From NCBI GenBank assembly GCA_016192525.1, contig JACPTZ010000041.1, positions 1-64,000 on the forward strand: DNA of 64,000 nucleotides, written 5' to 3'. Source of the DNA: Planctomycetota bacterium (GTDB lineage: Bacteria > Planctomycetota > MHYJ01 > JACPTZ01). Under the pieces are notes generated by a model. It ran no database searches and was not told the origin of the DNA. It saw only the letters and a list, made by a program, of their open reading frames with translations. Within the stretch, counting starts at the first letter, position 1, and each line of letters begins with the position of its first letter. The translations under genes and the position numbers were made by a program. This document shows, piece after piece, positions 24,834 through 33,336 of the stretch.

Positions 24834-26651
24834 ATGCCTGACGCTTCCGTGTCCCCCCTCGTCGGCCAGACCCTCGGCAAGTGCCGGATCGAGAAACTTC
24901 TCGGCCGCGGCGGGATGGGGGAGGTCTACCTCGCCAAACACCTCACGCTCAACAAGCCCGTTGCCGTGAAGGTCCTCCCCGCGGGGACCGACGACGGCCA
25001 GCGGCAGGCCATGGTGAAGCGGTTCATCCGCGAGGCCCAGCAGGCGGCGCGGCTGGAACATCCGAACGTCGTTCAGGTCTACGACGTGGGCCTGCAGAAC
25101 GGCCGCCACTTCATCGTGATGCAGTACGTGGCGGGGATGAGCGTCGAGGAGCTGGTGCGGAAGCGGGGTCGCCTCCCCGCCTCTGAGGCCCTCGTGCTCA
25201 TCGGGCAGGCCGCGGCGGGGCTCGGCGCCGCGCATGAACAGAACATCATCCACCGCGACGTGAAGCCGTCGAATCTCCTCGTCGATGAAGGCGGCCGACT
25301 CAAGGTCGCCGACTTCGGTCTCTCCCGCGAGGTGAATGCCGACAGTTCGCTCTCGCAGACGGGTCAAATCCTCGGCACCCCGAACTTCATCTCGCCCGAG
25401 CAGGCGAAAGGGGACCGGGCGCTCGATGGCCGGACGGACATCTACTCCCTCGGCGCGACGCTCTTCTACCTGCTGACGGGCCGGGCGCTCTTCGAGGCCA
25501 CCACGCCGGTCTCGGTCCTCGTCAAGCACGTGACCGAGGCGCCGCCCGCCCTGAGCACCGTCCTCCCGGGGGCCTCTCCCGCGCTGCAGGCCCTTCTCGA
25601 TCGCATGCTGGCGAAGGACCCGGACCGGCGATACCCGAACTGCCAGGCGCTACTCGCGGACCTGAACACCCTGACCTCGGCGAGCGCCCCGGCCAACGCT
25701 TCCACATCGGCGACGGTCATCCGGGGACCCGGCGAGGGCGCGTCGTCTCCGCGAAGCACTCCATCGGCTGAGCCGGCCCTCGCGGGGGGCCGTGCGACTC
25801 CGACGATGGCGGGGATCCAGCCTGCGGCGCCGCGCCGTCGGTGGCTTTGGATCGCGATTCCCGCCGGGGCGATCCTTCTGTTCCTGGGGCTGGCCGCCGC
25901 CGGCTGGACCGCCGGGGCCCCCAGCCGGGCGGCGCTGGCCGATGCCGAGTCGTGGTGGAAGGCGCACCCGCTGGAGTACGTCGAGGCCGCGAGGCGGTTC
26001 GACGACATCTTCAAGCGGTACCCCACAATGCCCGCCGGGAAACAGGCCTCGCGCCGCGCCGAGCAGGTGCGGATGCAATGGACCCAGGAAGCCGAGCAGG
26101 CCGGGCGTCAGTGCCTGGAACGGGCCCGCGAGTTCGAGAAATCGGATGACTACGCCCGCGCGATCGAGGCGATCGCGGCCTTTCCGACCTGCTTCGCCGG
26201 GACTCCGGCGGCGGTCAAGGTCTCCGAGGCGCACGCCGCCCTCAAGGACAAGGCCCTGCAGCACCGGATCGCCGCCCGGGCGGACGAATTTTCCCGCGCC
26301 ATGCTTCACGAGGACATGGCTGCCGCGCTCAAGTATGTCGATCCCGTGTGGGTCAGGGAGGAGGGCCGCAACGGCGTGGAAGTCGGACTCCGGGTGATCG
26401 CCGGGCTGGGGAAACTTCTCAAGGCGAGTCTCCGCGTCACCGACGTCCGGCTCAGCGGTGAACGGGATCGCGCGACCGTCGAGATCGTCGTGCAGGTGGG
26501 AGAGAATCCCCCCAAGACCTCTCCGCCCCAGGAGTGGGTCTGTCGGGAAGGCGAGTGGTATCTCGGAAAGTCACAGAATCCGCCGGATCGACGCCCCAAG
26601 CCGGAGCGCGACCGCCCTCCACGTCGGCCGCCGGACGATTCCCCGAAGTAG
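24834..26651 (+). CDS. Transmembrane Ser/Thr protein kinase
   Basis: A 605-residue Hanks-type kinase. The N-lobe has GRGGMGEVYLAK and Lys46. The active site has IIHRDVKPSN (Asp142) and VADFGLS (Asp160). The APE loop reads TPNFISPEQA. After the kinase domain (about 1-285) come a low-complexity juxtamembrane region rich in Ala/Ser/Pro, one transmembrane helix (about 335-357, WLWIAIPAGAILLFLGLAAA), and an extracytoplasmic domain of helical and alpha/beta character with no recognised fold. It may sense an envelope signal. It has its own promoter and no obvious partner. Such kinases are numerous in planctomycetes. Confidence 0.9.
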   Translation: MPDASVSPLVGQTLGKCRIEKLLGRGGMGEVYLAKHLTLNKPVAVKVLPAGTDDGQRQAMVKRFIREAQQAARLEHPNVVQVYDVGLQNGRHFIVMQYVAGMSVEELVRKRGRLPASEALVLIGQAAAGLGAAHEQNIIHRDVKPSNLLVDEGGRLKVADFGLSREVNADSSLSQTGQILGTPNFISPEQAKGDRALDGRTDIYSLGATLFYLLTGRALFEATTPVSVLVKHVTEAPPALSTVLPGASPALQALLDRMLAKDPDRRYPNCQALLADLNTLTSASAPANASTSATVIRGPGEGASSPRSTPSAEPALAGGRATPTMAGIQPAAPRRRWLWIAIPAGAILLFLGLAAAGWTAGAPSRAALADAESWWKAHPLEYVEAARRFDDIFKRYPTMPAGKQASRRAEQVRMQWTQEAEQAGRQCLERAREFEKSDDYARAIEAIAAFPTCFAGTPAAVKVSEAHAALKDKALQHRIAARADEFSRAMLHEDMAAALKYVDPVWVREEGRNGVEVGLRVIAGLGKLLKASLRVTDVRLSGERDRATVEIVVQVGENPPKTSPPQEWVCREGEWYLGKSQNPPDRRPKPERDRPPRRPPDDSPK

Positions 26652-26670
26652 GGGACCGTCATCCCTGATC

Positions 26671-26836
26671 GTACGAGGCTACCGTCCCGTTCCTTGTCAT
26701 CCTGGGCCTCGGCCGCAGGCCGAGGCGAGGGATCACCAGCGTGTGCGGTTCGCGGACTCCGACGTTGGCGATCCTTCGCTCAGCCGGCCGGACGGCGGCC
26801 GGCTGAGCTCAGGATGACATTGCGGAAAACTCGTCC
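26671..26836. repeat. MITE-like palindromic element, copy 2 (TSD CCCTGATC)
   Basis: A 166-bp element beginning GTACGAGGCTACCGTCCC, with the TGTCATCCTGGGC ... GATCACCAGCGT / GGCGATCCTTCGC ... GCTCAGGATGACA core. It is flanked by perfect 8-bp direct repeats CCCTGATC (26663-26670 and 26837-26844). The left and right internal hairpins are exchanged relative to copy 1. Confidence 0.85.
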
Positions 26837-26882
26837 CCCTGATCGTGCGAGTGGCTGGCCGATGCTGTTCCCCCCGCCCCTT

Positions 26883-26918
26883 CCCTCGTTGCGCCCGCCT
26901 GCGGCAGGCTACTCGGGG
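26883..26918. repeat. CCCCGAGTAG palindrome, copy C
   Basis: CCCTCGTTGCG, a GCCTGCGGCAGGC stem, then CTACTCGGGG. It is a single copy in the 415-nt gap between the kinase and the lyase-like gene. The remainder of the gap (26919-27066) is GC-rich with C-runs and a CCTCCTGCGCCC-type palindromic tract; no gene is seen. Confidence 0.65.
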
Positions 26919-27066
26919 GGAGGGGGAGGGGAGCGGCCCTTCCGCATGCAGATGCCCCCCCCCTTGCTACCCTTCCCCCTTCCTCCTGCGCCCTTCGGGC
27001 TACGGAGGACAGGTCGGGGGGAGGGAAAAAAGACAGACCACTCGCTGAATGAGCGTAGACGGATCA

Positions 27067-27906
27067 CTACCGCTCCACCGCCTCGCGCGTCGGCCCCACC
27101 CTCACCTCATCGAAGTACACGCTGTTCGTGGTCGTGAATCCCGCCTCCCGGTAGAGACCGATCTTCAGCATGGCGGGGGCGTCGTTGTACATGTTCGGGC
27201 CGAACACGCGTCCGTCCGTTCCCGAGAGCGGGGTGAAGGGTCGTCCGTCCCTCCAGGCCTCCACGTATCCGTCCGGTCCGCGCGACCAGTGAATGCGGAA
27301 GAGGAGGTCGATCCATCTTCCCTTCCCGATCGGCGTGAGCGACATCTGCCGCACCGCTCCTTCCAGCCCGTACTGCAGCGCGATGCAGGGCCTCCCGTCC
27401 CGCACGCCGTAGCAGACGGCCACCATCGGCGGGTGGGCGGGGAAGTTCTCCCAGGTCTCGCCCCGCGCGCGGTCCGGCATGTCGTGGAACTGTCCCATGA
27501 TCTGAAAGAGGGTGTGATCCGGGGTGTCGGCGTAGTCCGCAGGAACCAGGAAACTCCAGGCGTACCACATCTCGCGGCCGACCGGACCGCAGTCGAACAG
27601 TTTGATCTCGGCTCGGTTCCGCTTCGCGGCGATGTCGCCGGGCTGGACCGTGAAGCGGATTGCCCCGGGGCCGAGGCGCACGGGGTCGGACACGATCTGG
27701 AGCCGGCTGATGTCGGCGGCCTCCCCCCCCCAGAGCGGCGCCCGGGGCATCGCGTCGAAGTGCTCCACAAGGCCGGCGTCGAGGAATGAGGGCAGGGGGA
27801 GGGGGGGCGGTGGAGCGGACGGGGCACGGTCGCGTCGGAGGAAGAGGATCGCCGCGGCGGCGACGGCGCCGAAGAGGAGGAGAATTGTCAGAAGCCTGGC
27901 GGACAT
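27067..27906 (-). CDS. Polysaccharide-lyase-like exported protein
   Basis: The 279-residue protein has an N-terminal signal anchor (LLTILLLFGAVAAAAILFL) and a beta-jelly-roll domain. RNRAEIKLFD, MWYAWSFLVP, LFQIMGQFHD and WIDLLFRIHWSRGPDGYVEAW resemble the heparin-lyase-I/PL20-type family (DUF4979-like sheets). These enzymes bind or cleave uronate polysaccharides outside the cell. C-terminal VYFDEVRVG is typical of the fold's last strand. The catalytic activity is not proven from these motifs. It is an isolated minus-strand gene downstream of the MFS transporter. Confidence 0.65.
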   Translation of the reverse strand: MSARLLTILLLFGAVAAAAILFLRRDRAPSAPPPPLPLPSFLDAGLVEHFDAMPRAPLWGGEAADISRLQIVSDPVRLGPGAIRFTVQPGDIAAKRNRAEIKLFDCGPVGREMWYAWSFLVPADYADTPDHTLFQIMGQFHDMPDRARGETWENFPAHPPMVAVCYGVRDGRPCIALQYGLEGAVRQMSLTPIGKGRWIDLLFRIHWSRGPDGYVEAWRDGRPFTPLSGTDGRVFGPNMYNDAPAMLKIGLYREAGFTTTNSVYFDEVRVGPTREAVER

Positions 27907-28021
27907 CGCGGTCTCCGAAGTCTGGCGGAGAGTCGCCCCACACGGCCGTGCCTCGCCCCCGTCCGTGCCCGGTCGCCCACAGGGAGTGGCCCTGCGAGCC
28001 TTCCCCTGCCGGGACAGGCAG

Positions 28022-29539
28022 CTACTTCGCCGCCCCGGTGAACATCCGTTCCCGGAGATGCACCATCGTCGCCCTCAGCATCCCCCGGACGCCCGTGGAA
28101 CCCTCCTCGCGGACGCGGCGCAGGAGCAGCAGCGAGGCCAGCCGCGTCAGGGTCAGTCCCACGAAAACGACCTGCGCGTTGGTGAACAGGTGACCGCCGG
28201 CGGTGACCGACGGGATCAACTCCAGCACCGCTCCGGCGAGCACCGACCCCGCCGCCTGGCAGATCCCCTGCACCGTGACGAACATCGCGAAGTACATCTC
28301 GCGGCCGCGCGACACCGAGGCGCCGAGCATCATGTTGAAGGCGGCGAGCTCCACCCCCTTCCATGCGATCCCGCTGGAGATGGCGTCCCAGTAGAGCGGC
28401 AGAATAAAATCGGGGGTCGCCACGACGTAACAGAGCGGGTGAAGGCTCGTGGCCGCCACGCAGAGGATGAGGGCGGGTCGGTTTCCGAACCGGTCCATGA
28501 TCCCTCCCCAGTACATGAGCGCCACGATCCCCGCGACATTGGCGATGGCCGTGAAGAAACCGATCGTGGCGAAGTTCATCCGCAGGTCGTGCAGCATGAA
28601 GGGGGTCCAGAGCGGCGCTCCGAAGCCGTTCACGAACCAGAAGAAGGCGGTAAAGCCGAGCAGCCGGCGGAAGGAGCGGTCCCGGAACGGGAGGCGGGCG
28701 AGGCTGGTGAACGGGGGAGGTTTCGGGTCCAGGGTTTCGGGTTTCGGGTTAACGGAAGAAACGGATGAAGAAGAAGCAGAGGAAGCAGAAGAAGAGGAAG
28801 CAGAAACAGAAGAAGGGGAGACAGAAGAAGAAACAGAAGAGGAGAGCGGTTCGGCCTGTCGCGAGAGCAGACCCGCCCCAACCAGGGCCGCCGCGGCGGC
28901 CGCCCCGAAGAGTCCCACGAAGGCCCACGGACGCATCTCCGCCGGCCACCGGCCCGGAGCGAGGCCGAGGAGATCGAGCCATGACGCCCCTCGAGCGACG
29001 GCCTCCGTCCCGGACGGATCGGCGAAGAGATCCAGAAAGACCCCCCCGGAGATCGCGACGGGCACGAAGACGGCGGTGAGCACGAGATTGCGCCGGCCGA
29101 AGTACCGTCCGCGGATACGCTCCGGCACGAGGTCCGCCATCCACGCGTTCCACGCGACGTTTCCGTACGAGAGCAGGGCCTGCGTCATCAGGAAGAGCGC
29201 CAGCGTCACCGCCAGCGCCCATCCCGCGGGCAGGACGAAGGGCACGAGGGCCATCGGGAGCCACAGGCCGCGGGACAGGGCCGCGAGGGCCACCACGAGG
29301 GGTCGTTTGCGTCCGATCGTCTGAAGGCGCTGGGCCGCGGCCAGCGAGACGGCCTGGGCGAGGAGCGGGATCGCCGCCACGAGGCCGATCTCGAACGGTC
29401 CGGCCCCGAGGAAGAGGGCGAATCCGACGAGCAGCGCGCCGCTCGTCAGCGCCAGGTGGGCGCTGGCGAGCGCGCCCTCGATCGTGGAGAGGCGGATCGC
29501 CGCGCGGGTCACCGACGGGGGGAGGCGGGTGGGGTCCAT
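28022..29539 (-). CDS. MFS transporter with repeat-derived cytoplasmic linker
   Basis: A 505-residue major facilitator with about 12 transmembrane segments and the MFS loop motif region RLQTIGRKRPLVV. Between helices 6 and 7 (about residues 230-275) lies a linker of almost only Ser, Val and Ala (SSSVSSSVSPSSVSASSSSA), then NPKPETLDPKP. The DNA of this segment (28720-28865) is the same GGGTTTCG plus AAGAAACAG composite repeat found in intergenic regions. The central loop of MFS proteins tolerates length change, so function may survive. The substrate is unknown. The start ATG is preceded by GATAAT, a likely -10. Confidence 0.85.
   Translation of the reverse strand: MDPTRLPPSVTRAAIRLSTIEGALASAHLALTSGALLVGFALFLGAGPFEIGLVAAIPLLAQAVSLAAAQRLQTIGRKRPLVVALAALSRGLWLPMALVPFVLPAGWALAVTLALFLMTQALLSYGNVAWNAWMADLVPERIRGRYFGRRNLVLTAVFVPVAISGGVFLDLFADPSGTEAVARGASWLDLLGLAPGRWPAEMRPWAFVGLFGAAAAAALVGAGLLSRQAEPLSSSVSSSVSPSSVSASSSSASSASSSSVSSVNPKPETLDPKPPPFTSLARLPFRDRSFRRLLGFTAFFWFVNGFGAPLWTPFMLHDLRMNFATIGFFTAIANVAGIVALMYWGGIMDRFGNRPALILCVAATSLHPLCYVVATPDFILPLYWDAISSGIAWKGVELAAFNMMLGASVSRGREMYFAMFVTVQGICQAAGSVLAGAVLELIPSVTAGGHLFTNAQVVFVGLTLTRLASLLLLRRVREEGSTGVRGMLRATMVHLRERMFTGAAK
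28720..28865. repeat. GGGTTTCG/AAGAAACAG composite repeat inside the MFS gene
   Basis: GGTTTCGGGTCCAGGGTTTCGGGTTTCGGG-type units are followed by a long run of GAAGAAACAG/GAAGCAGAAG units. The length keeps the MFS frame open. The same composite occurs between genes at 43.4 kb and 60.9 kb. Confidence 0.8.
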
Positions 29540-29609
29540 CTGTTTGACGTCACGATTATCCGCTCCGCCCGGTCTCGCGTCCAGCGTTCGACAGGAGTCT
29601 CATCCCGGC

Positions 29610-29639
29610 TTGACCGACCCCGGGGGCGGGCGCTATGAA
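29610..29639 (+). promoter_or_regulatory. Promoter of the 64-residue protein gene
   Basis: TTGACC (29610-29615), 18-bp spacer, TATGAA (29634-29639). GGAGG precedes ATG 29684 by seven nt. Confidence 0.5.
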
Positions 29640-29683
29640 TGGAGGTGGAAGCCGCCCGGACCGGACGAAACCGGAGGCGAATC

Positions 29684-29878
29684 ATGGAAACGGTACTGAC
29701 GCTCGGAGAGGCGGAGCGACGGGTCCTGCTCGACCTTCTGGACCAGGAGCGCGGCGAACTGCACCAGGTGATCCACCACACTTCGCCCGGGGGACGGGTG
29801 GAGCTGAAGGAACGGCTCCTCGTGGTGGAGCATCTTGTCGCCCGGCTCCGCGAACGCGAGGAAGCCCGTGCGCTCTAG
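29684..29878 (+). CDS. Small helical protein of unknown function
   Basis: A 64-residue, highly charged, probably all-alpha cytosolic protein: EAERRVLLDLLDQERGELHQ, a short turn (HTSPGG), then LKERLLVVEHLVARLRE, suggesting a helical hairpin or coiled coil. It has its own promoter and ribosome-binding site, which argue that it is real; the ORF track starts 15 codons too early. It converges on the transketolase gene, and one CTAG supplies both stop codons. No function can be assigned. Confidence 0.65.
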   Translation: METVLTLGEAERRVLLDLLDQERGELHQVIHHTSPGGRVELKERLLVVEHLVARLREREEARAL

Positions 29879-31893
29879 CCGAGCAGTTCGATCGCCTTCG
29901 CGGCAATGTGCTCCGCGGCCACCTCGAACTCTTTCACCAGTTCCCACGGAGCGCCCGATTCGCCGAAGCGGTCCTTCACGCCGATCGTCCCGAATCGTGG
30001 CGTCTTTCCCCCCCCGAGGTGGCGCAGGATGACGGCCGCGACGGGGAAGGCCACCCCGCCGATCTGGTGTTCCTCCGCCACGATCACCGCCTCGCACTCC
30101 CGCGCCGCGGCGGCCAGCGCGGCCTCATCCAGGGGCTTCACCGTGTGCAGATTGACGATGCGCGTCTCCCACCCCCGCTCCTCCTTCAGGATCCAAGCCG
30201 CCCGCATCGCCTCGGGCACCATCGGGCCGCACGCGACGATCGCCACCCGCTCCCCCTCGCCGCGATAGCGCTCCGCCAGGACCGTCTCGAAGGCGTCGAT
30301 CATCCGCTCCTTCACCCCCCGCATCCGGAGCACGTTTGCCTTGCCGACGATGAAGGGGGTCTCCGCCGTCGAGACCACCGGGGTGGCCTCGCGTGCGAAG
30401 CGCAGATATTTCGGGCCCTCGACCTGGAAGAGGAGCGCGTCGGTGGCCTTCCTCGTCTCCACGGCGTCGCAGGGGACCACCACCGTCACCCCGGGGATTC
30501 CCGCCATGTTCGTGATGTCCTCCAGCGCCTGATGCGTGGCGCCGTCGGGACCCACCGAGACCCCTCCATGCGCCCCGGCCACCAGGACGTTGAAGCGGCC
30601 ATAGGCCACCGTGGTCCGGAACTGGTCCAGGTTGCGGCCCGAGGCGAAGACGCCGTAGGTGCCGAACGTCGGGATCTTCCCCTCCTTCGCCAGCCCCGCG
30701 GCCACGCTCGTGGCGTTCTGCTCCGCGATTCCGAGCGAGAGGAAACGCGAGACTTCCTTCCCCTTCGGGGCCCGCTCCGGGTGGCCCTCGTAGAATTTGC
30801 TGATGGTGATCGAGCCGGAGATGTCGCAGCCGAGGCAGACGATTCGCTCGTCCGATCCGCGCTCCTCCAGCGCCCGGCCGTACCCCATCCGGGTGGGGTC
30901 CATGTCCACCTTCATCACCGGCTGCCGGTTCCACCAGTAGTCCTTGCCGAACTTCGGCATCCGGGTCTCGATCCGGGCGTCCGCCTCCTTCTGCCAGGTC
31001 CCCGCGAGGGCCGTCATTCCGTCGAGATTGACCGTCTCCTGCAGCCCCAGCTGCGCCAGCCCCTTCCGGGCCTCCTCCGGGCTCGGCGCCTTGCCGTGCC
31101 ACCCGGCCACGTTCTCCATGAAGTCCACGCCCTTCCCCTTCACCGTCTTCGCGATGATGGCGGTGGGCCTGCCCTTCATGCGGGACGCTTCGTCGAACGC
31201 CCCGACGATCTCCTCCATCTCGTGGCCGTCGCAGACGACCACGTGCCAGTTGAAGGCCCGGAACTTGTCCACGAGGGGATCGATGTCCATCACGTCCCGC
31301 ACGCGGCCGTCGATCTGGAGCCCGTTCTTGTCGACGATCGAGACCAGGTTGTCGAGCCCGTAGTGGCCCGCGGCCATGGCGGCCTCCCAGATCTGCCCTT
31401 CCTGCATCTCGCCGTCGCCGTTGATGACGTAGGTGCGGTACGGTCGGCGGTCGAGCCGCGCCGCGAGGGCGGTCCCCACGCCGATCGAGAGCCCCTGGCC
31501 GAGCGACCCGGTGGACGCCTCGACGCCGCGGATCTTGAGCCAGTGCGGGTGTCCCTGGAACGGCGAACCGAGCCGCCGCAGGGTGGCCACCTGCTCCGGC
31601 GGGAAGGCGCCGGCCATCGCGAGCCCCAGATAGAGCGCGGGGGCCTTGTGGCCGGTCGACCAGATGATCCGGTCGCGCCCCGACCAGTCGGGATCCGCCG
31701 GGTCGAGGTTGGCCACCTTGAGATAGAGCGCGGCGGTAAAGTCCATCGCGGAGAGCGTTCCGCCCGCATGGCCCGAACCGGCGCAGGCGAGCGCGGCCAG
31801 ATCGTAGCCGCGCATCAGGCGGGCGGCTTCCACGAGACCCTTCACGTCGTACTCCCGGCGGACGCGGCCGGTCTTCGAGTCGATGAGCGGCAT
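29875..31893 (-). CDS. Transketolase-family protein
   Basis: A full-length 672-residue thiamine-diphosphate enzyme. The N-terminal domain has GSGHAGGTLSAMD and the ThDP motif GDGEMQEGQIWEAAM ... NGLQIDG. The central domain has LSLGIAEQNATSVAAG with the catalytic Glu, and the C-terminal regulatory domain is complete. Transketolase moves two-carbon units between sugar phosphates. It lies last in the long minus-strand cluster with an aminotransferase and the IorAB and reductase genes, so it may supply erythrose 4-phosphate or, less likely, act on another ketol donor. AAGGG about ten nt upstream of ATG is the probable ribosome-binding site. Confidence 0.9.
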   Translation of the reverse strand: MPLIDSKTGRVRREYDVKGLVEAARLMRGYDLAALACAGSGHAGGTLSAMDFTAALYLKVANLDPADPDWSGRDRIIWSTGHKAPALYLGLAMAGAFPPEQVATLRRLGSPFQGHPHWLKIRGVEASTGSLGQGLSIGVGTALAARLDRRPYRTYVINGDGEMQEGQIWEAAMAAGHYGLDNLVSIVDKNGLQIDGRVRDVMDIDPLVDKFRAFNWHVVVCDGHEMEEIVGAFDEASRMKGRPTAIIAKTVKGKGVDFMENVAGWHGKAPSPEEARKGLAQLGLQETVNLDGMTALAGTWQKEADARIETRMPKFGKDYWWNRQPVMKVDMDPTRMGYGRALEERGSDERIVCLGCDISGSITISKFYEGHPERAPKGKEVSRFLSLGIAEQNATSVAAGLAKEGKIPTFGTYGVFASGRNLDQFRTTVAYGRFNVLVAGAHGGVSVGPDGATHQALEDITNMAGIPGVTVVVPCDAVETRKATDALLFQVEGPKYLRFAREATPVVSTAETPFIVGKANVLRMRGVKERMIDAFETVLAERYRGEGERVAIVACGPMVPEAMRAAWILKEERGWETRIVNLHTVKPLDEAALAAAARECEAVIVAEEHQIGGVAFPVAAVILRHLGGGKTPRFGTIGVKDRFGESGAPWELVKEFEVAAEHIAAKAIELLG

Positions 31894-31965
31894 GGGTTGT
31901 TTTCCCTTTTCAGGATCTCCGGCAATGCTCTGAAGAGTTCCAATTCTGCGACTCCGACGGTCCCC

Positions 31966-32000
31966 AGGCGGGCGGCCGCAAGGGCCGCTCCTACACGGGC
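31966..32000. repeat. GGGCGGCCGCAAGGGCCGC hairpin repeat, second copy
   Basis: GGCGGGCGGCCGCAAGGGCC-type hairpin followed by CTCCTACA, between the aminotransferase and transketolase genes. It is nearly identical to the 19.07-kb copy. Confidence 0.5.
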
Positions 32001-32025
32001 TCTGGGGGAGAGGGGGAGAATCCGA

Positions 32026-33333
32026 TCACACTCCCAGGTTCTCCCCCTTCGTGAAGAAGTCCGCGAACCCGCGCCTGTCCTGCGCGGCGACGGACAGGCG
32101 ACGGATTCCCTCCTGGAGCGAGTTCATGTCGGTGGCGGTCGAGAGCCGGATGTAGTGCCGTCCCTCCGCCCCGACCCGCCCGAACGAGTTCCGGTCCACT
32201 GTCGCGACCCCGTGACGGTAGAGCGCAAACCGCTGGAACAGCGCCGACGGGCTCGTCGCGGTCTGCTTCGCGATCGGGAGCGAACCGATCGCGTCGAGGA
32301 TTCCGAGCGATTCGCAGGCCCCGGAAATGTTGGGGAAGGCGTAGAAGGCCCCCATCGGCTTCGCGCAGGTGAAGCCCGGGATGGCGTTCACCGCCCCGAC
32401 CACGTGGTTCCGCCGCTCCTCGAACTGGCGGACCATGTCCGCAACGACCGGCTTGAGCGCGGGATTCTGATACGCCTCCCGGCCCGCCAGCTGGATGAAG
32501 GGGGGCATGCAGGAGATCACGTTGACGTTCAGGTTCTTGAAGACCTGGGCCTCGTCGACGTTCGGCAGCACCGCGTATCCGAGCCGCCAGCCGGTCATGG
32601 CGAAGGTCTTGGAGTGGCCGGAGACGAGCACCGTCCGCTCGCGCATCCCGCGGCACGACGCAATCGAGAAGTGTCGCGCCCCGTCGAAGAGGATGTACTC
32701 GTAGACTTCGTCGGAGTAGAGGCGGACGGCGTCGTCGCACTTCGCCCGGATGACTTCGGCGATCTCCTCGAGGTCCGGTCGGGTCAGGACCCCTCCCGTC
32801 GGATTGGACGGGCTGTTGATGACGATTACCTTCGTCCTCGGCGTGATGAGGCGTTCGAGATTGGCCGCGGTGAAGCGGAATCCGCGCGACTCTTCAAGGT
32901 GAAGCGGGACCGGTCGGGCGTTGGCGAAAGTCACGCAGGATTCGTAGATCGGGAATCCGGGACTCGGGTAGATGACCTCGTCGCCGGGGTTCACGTAGGC
33001 CATCATCGTGTAGAAGATCGGGGGCTTCGCGCCGGGGGTGACGACGACGGTTTCGGGATCGACCGCGAACCCGCGCGTCTCCGAGACCTGTCGCGCGAGC
33101 GTTTCGCGCAGGGCGGGGAGCCCCTGCGGGTCGCAGTAGTGGGAGTTTCCCGCATCGATCTCCCGCTTGGCGCACTCGTTGATGGGCGGGGCCGAGACGA
33201 AATCGGGCTCGCCGAGGTTGAGGCGGATCACCTTCACTCCGGCGGCCTCGGCGCGGCGGATGTCGGCGCCGACCCGGAAGGCGTTCTCGGTGCCGAGACG
33301 GTTAATCCGTTCGGCGTAGAGGGGACGCGGCAT
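32026..33333 (-). CDS. Class I/II PLP-dependent aminotransferase
   Basis: A 435-residue fold-type I aminotransferase. The PLP Lys is in SGHSKTFAMTGWRLGY. NSPSNPTGGV, YSDEVYEYI and the C-terminal RLSTAT (substrate Arg region) complete the set. Aspartate/aromatic aminotransferase-like enzymes move amino groups to 2-oxoglutarate. In this cluster it stands with IorAB, which oxidises aryl pyruvates, so conversion of aromatic amino acids to aryl pyruvates is an attractive role. The gene starts four nt after the stop of the Mo-subunit gene. Confidence 0.88.
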   Translation of the reverse strand: MPRPLYAERINRLGTENAFRVGADIRRAEAAGVKVIRLNLGEPDFVSAPPINECAKREIDAGNSHYCDPQGLPALRETLARQVSETRGFAVDPETVVVTPGAKPPIFYTMMAYVNPGDEVIYPSPGFPIYESCVTFANARPVPLHLEESRGFRFTAANLERLITPRTKVIVINSPSNPTGGVLTRPDLEEIAEVIRAKCDDAVRLYSDEVYEYILFDGARHFSIASCRGMRERTVLVSGHSKTFAMTGWRLGYAVLPNVDEAQVFKNLNVNVISCMPPFIQLAGREAYQNPALKPVVADMVRQFEERRNHVVGAVNAIPGFTCAKPMGAFYAFPNISGACESLGILDAIGSLPIAKQTATSPSALFQRFALYRHGVATVDRNSFGRVGAEGRHYIRLSTATDMNSLQEGIRRLSVAAQDRRGFADFFTKGENLGV

Positions 33334-33336
33334 GGT

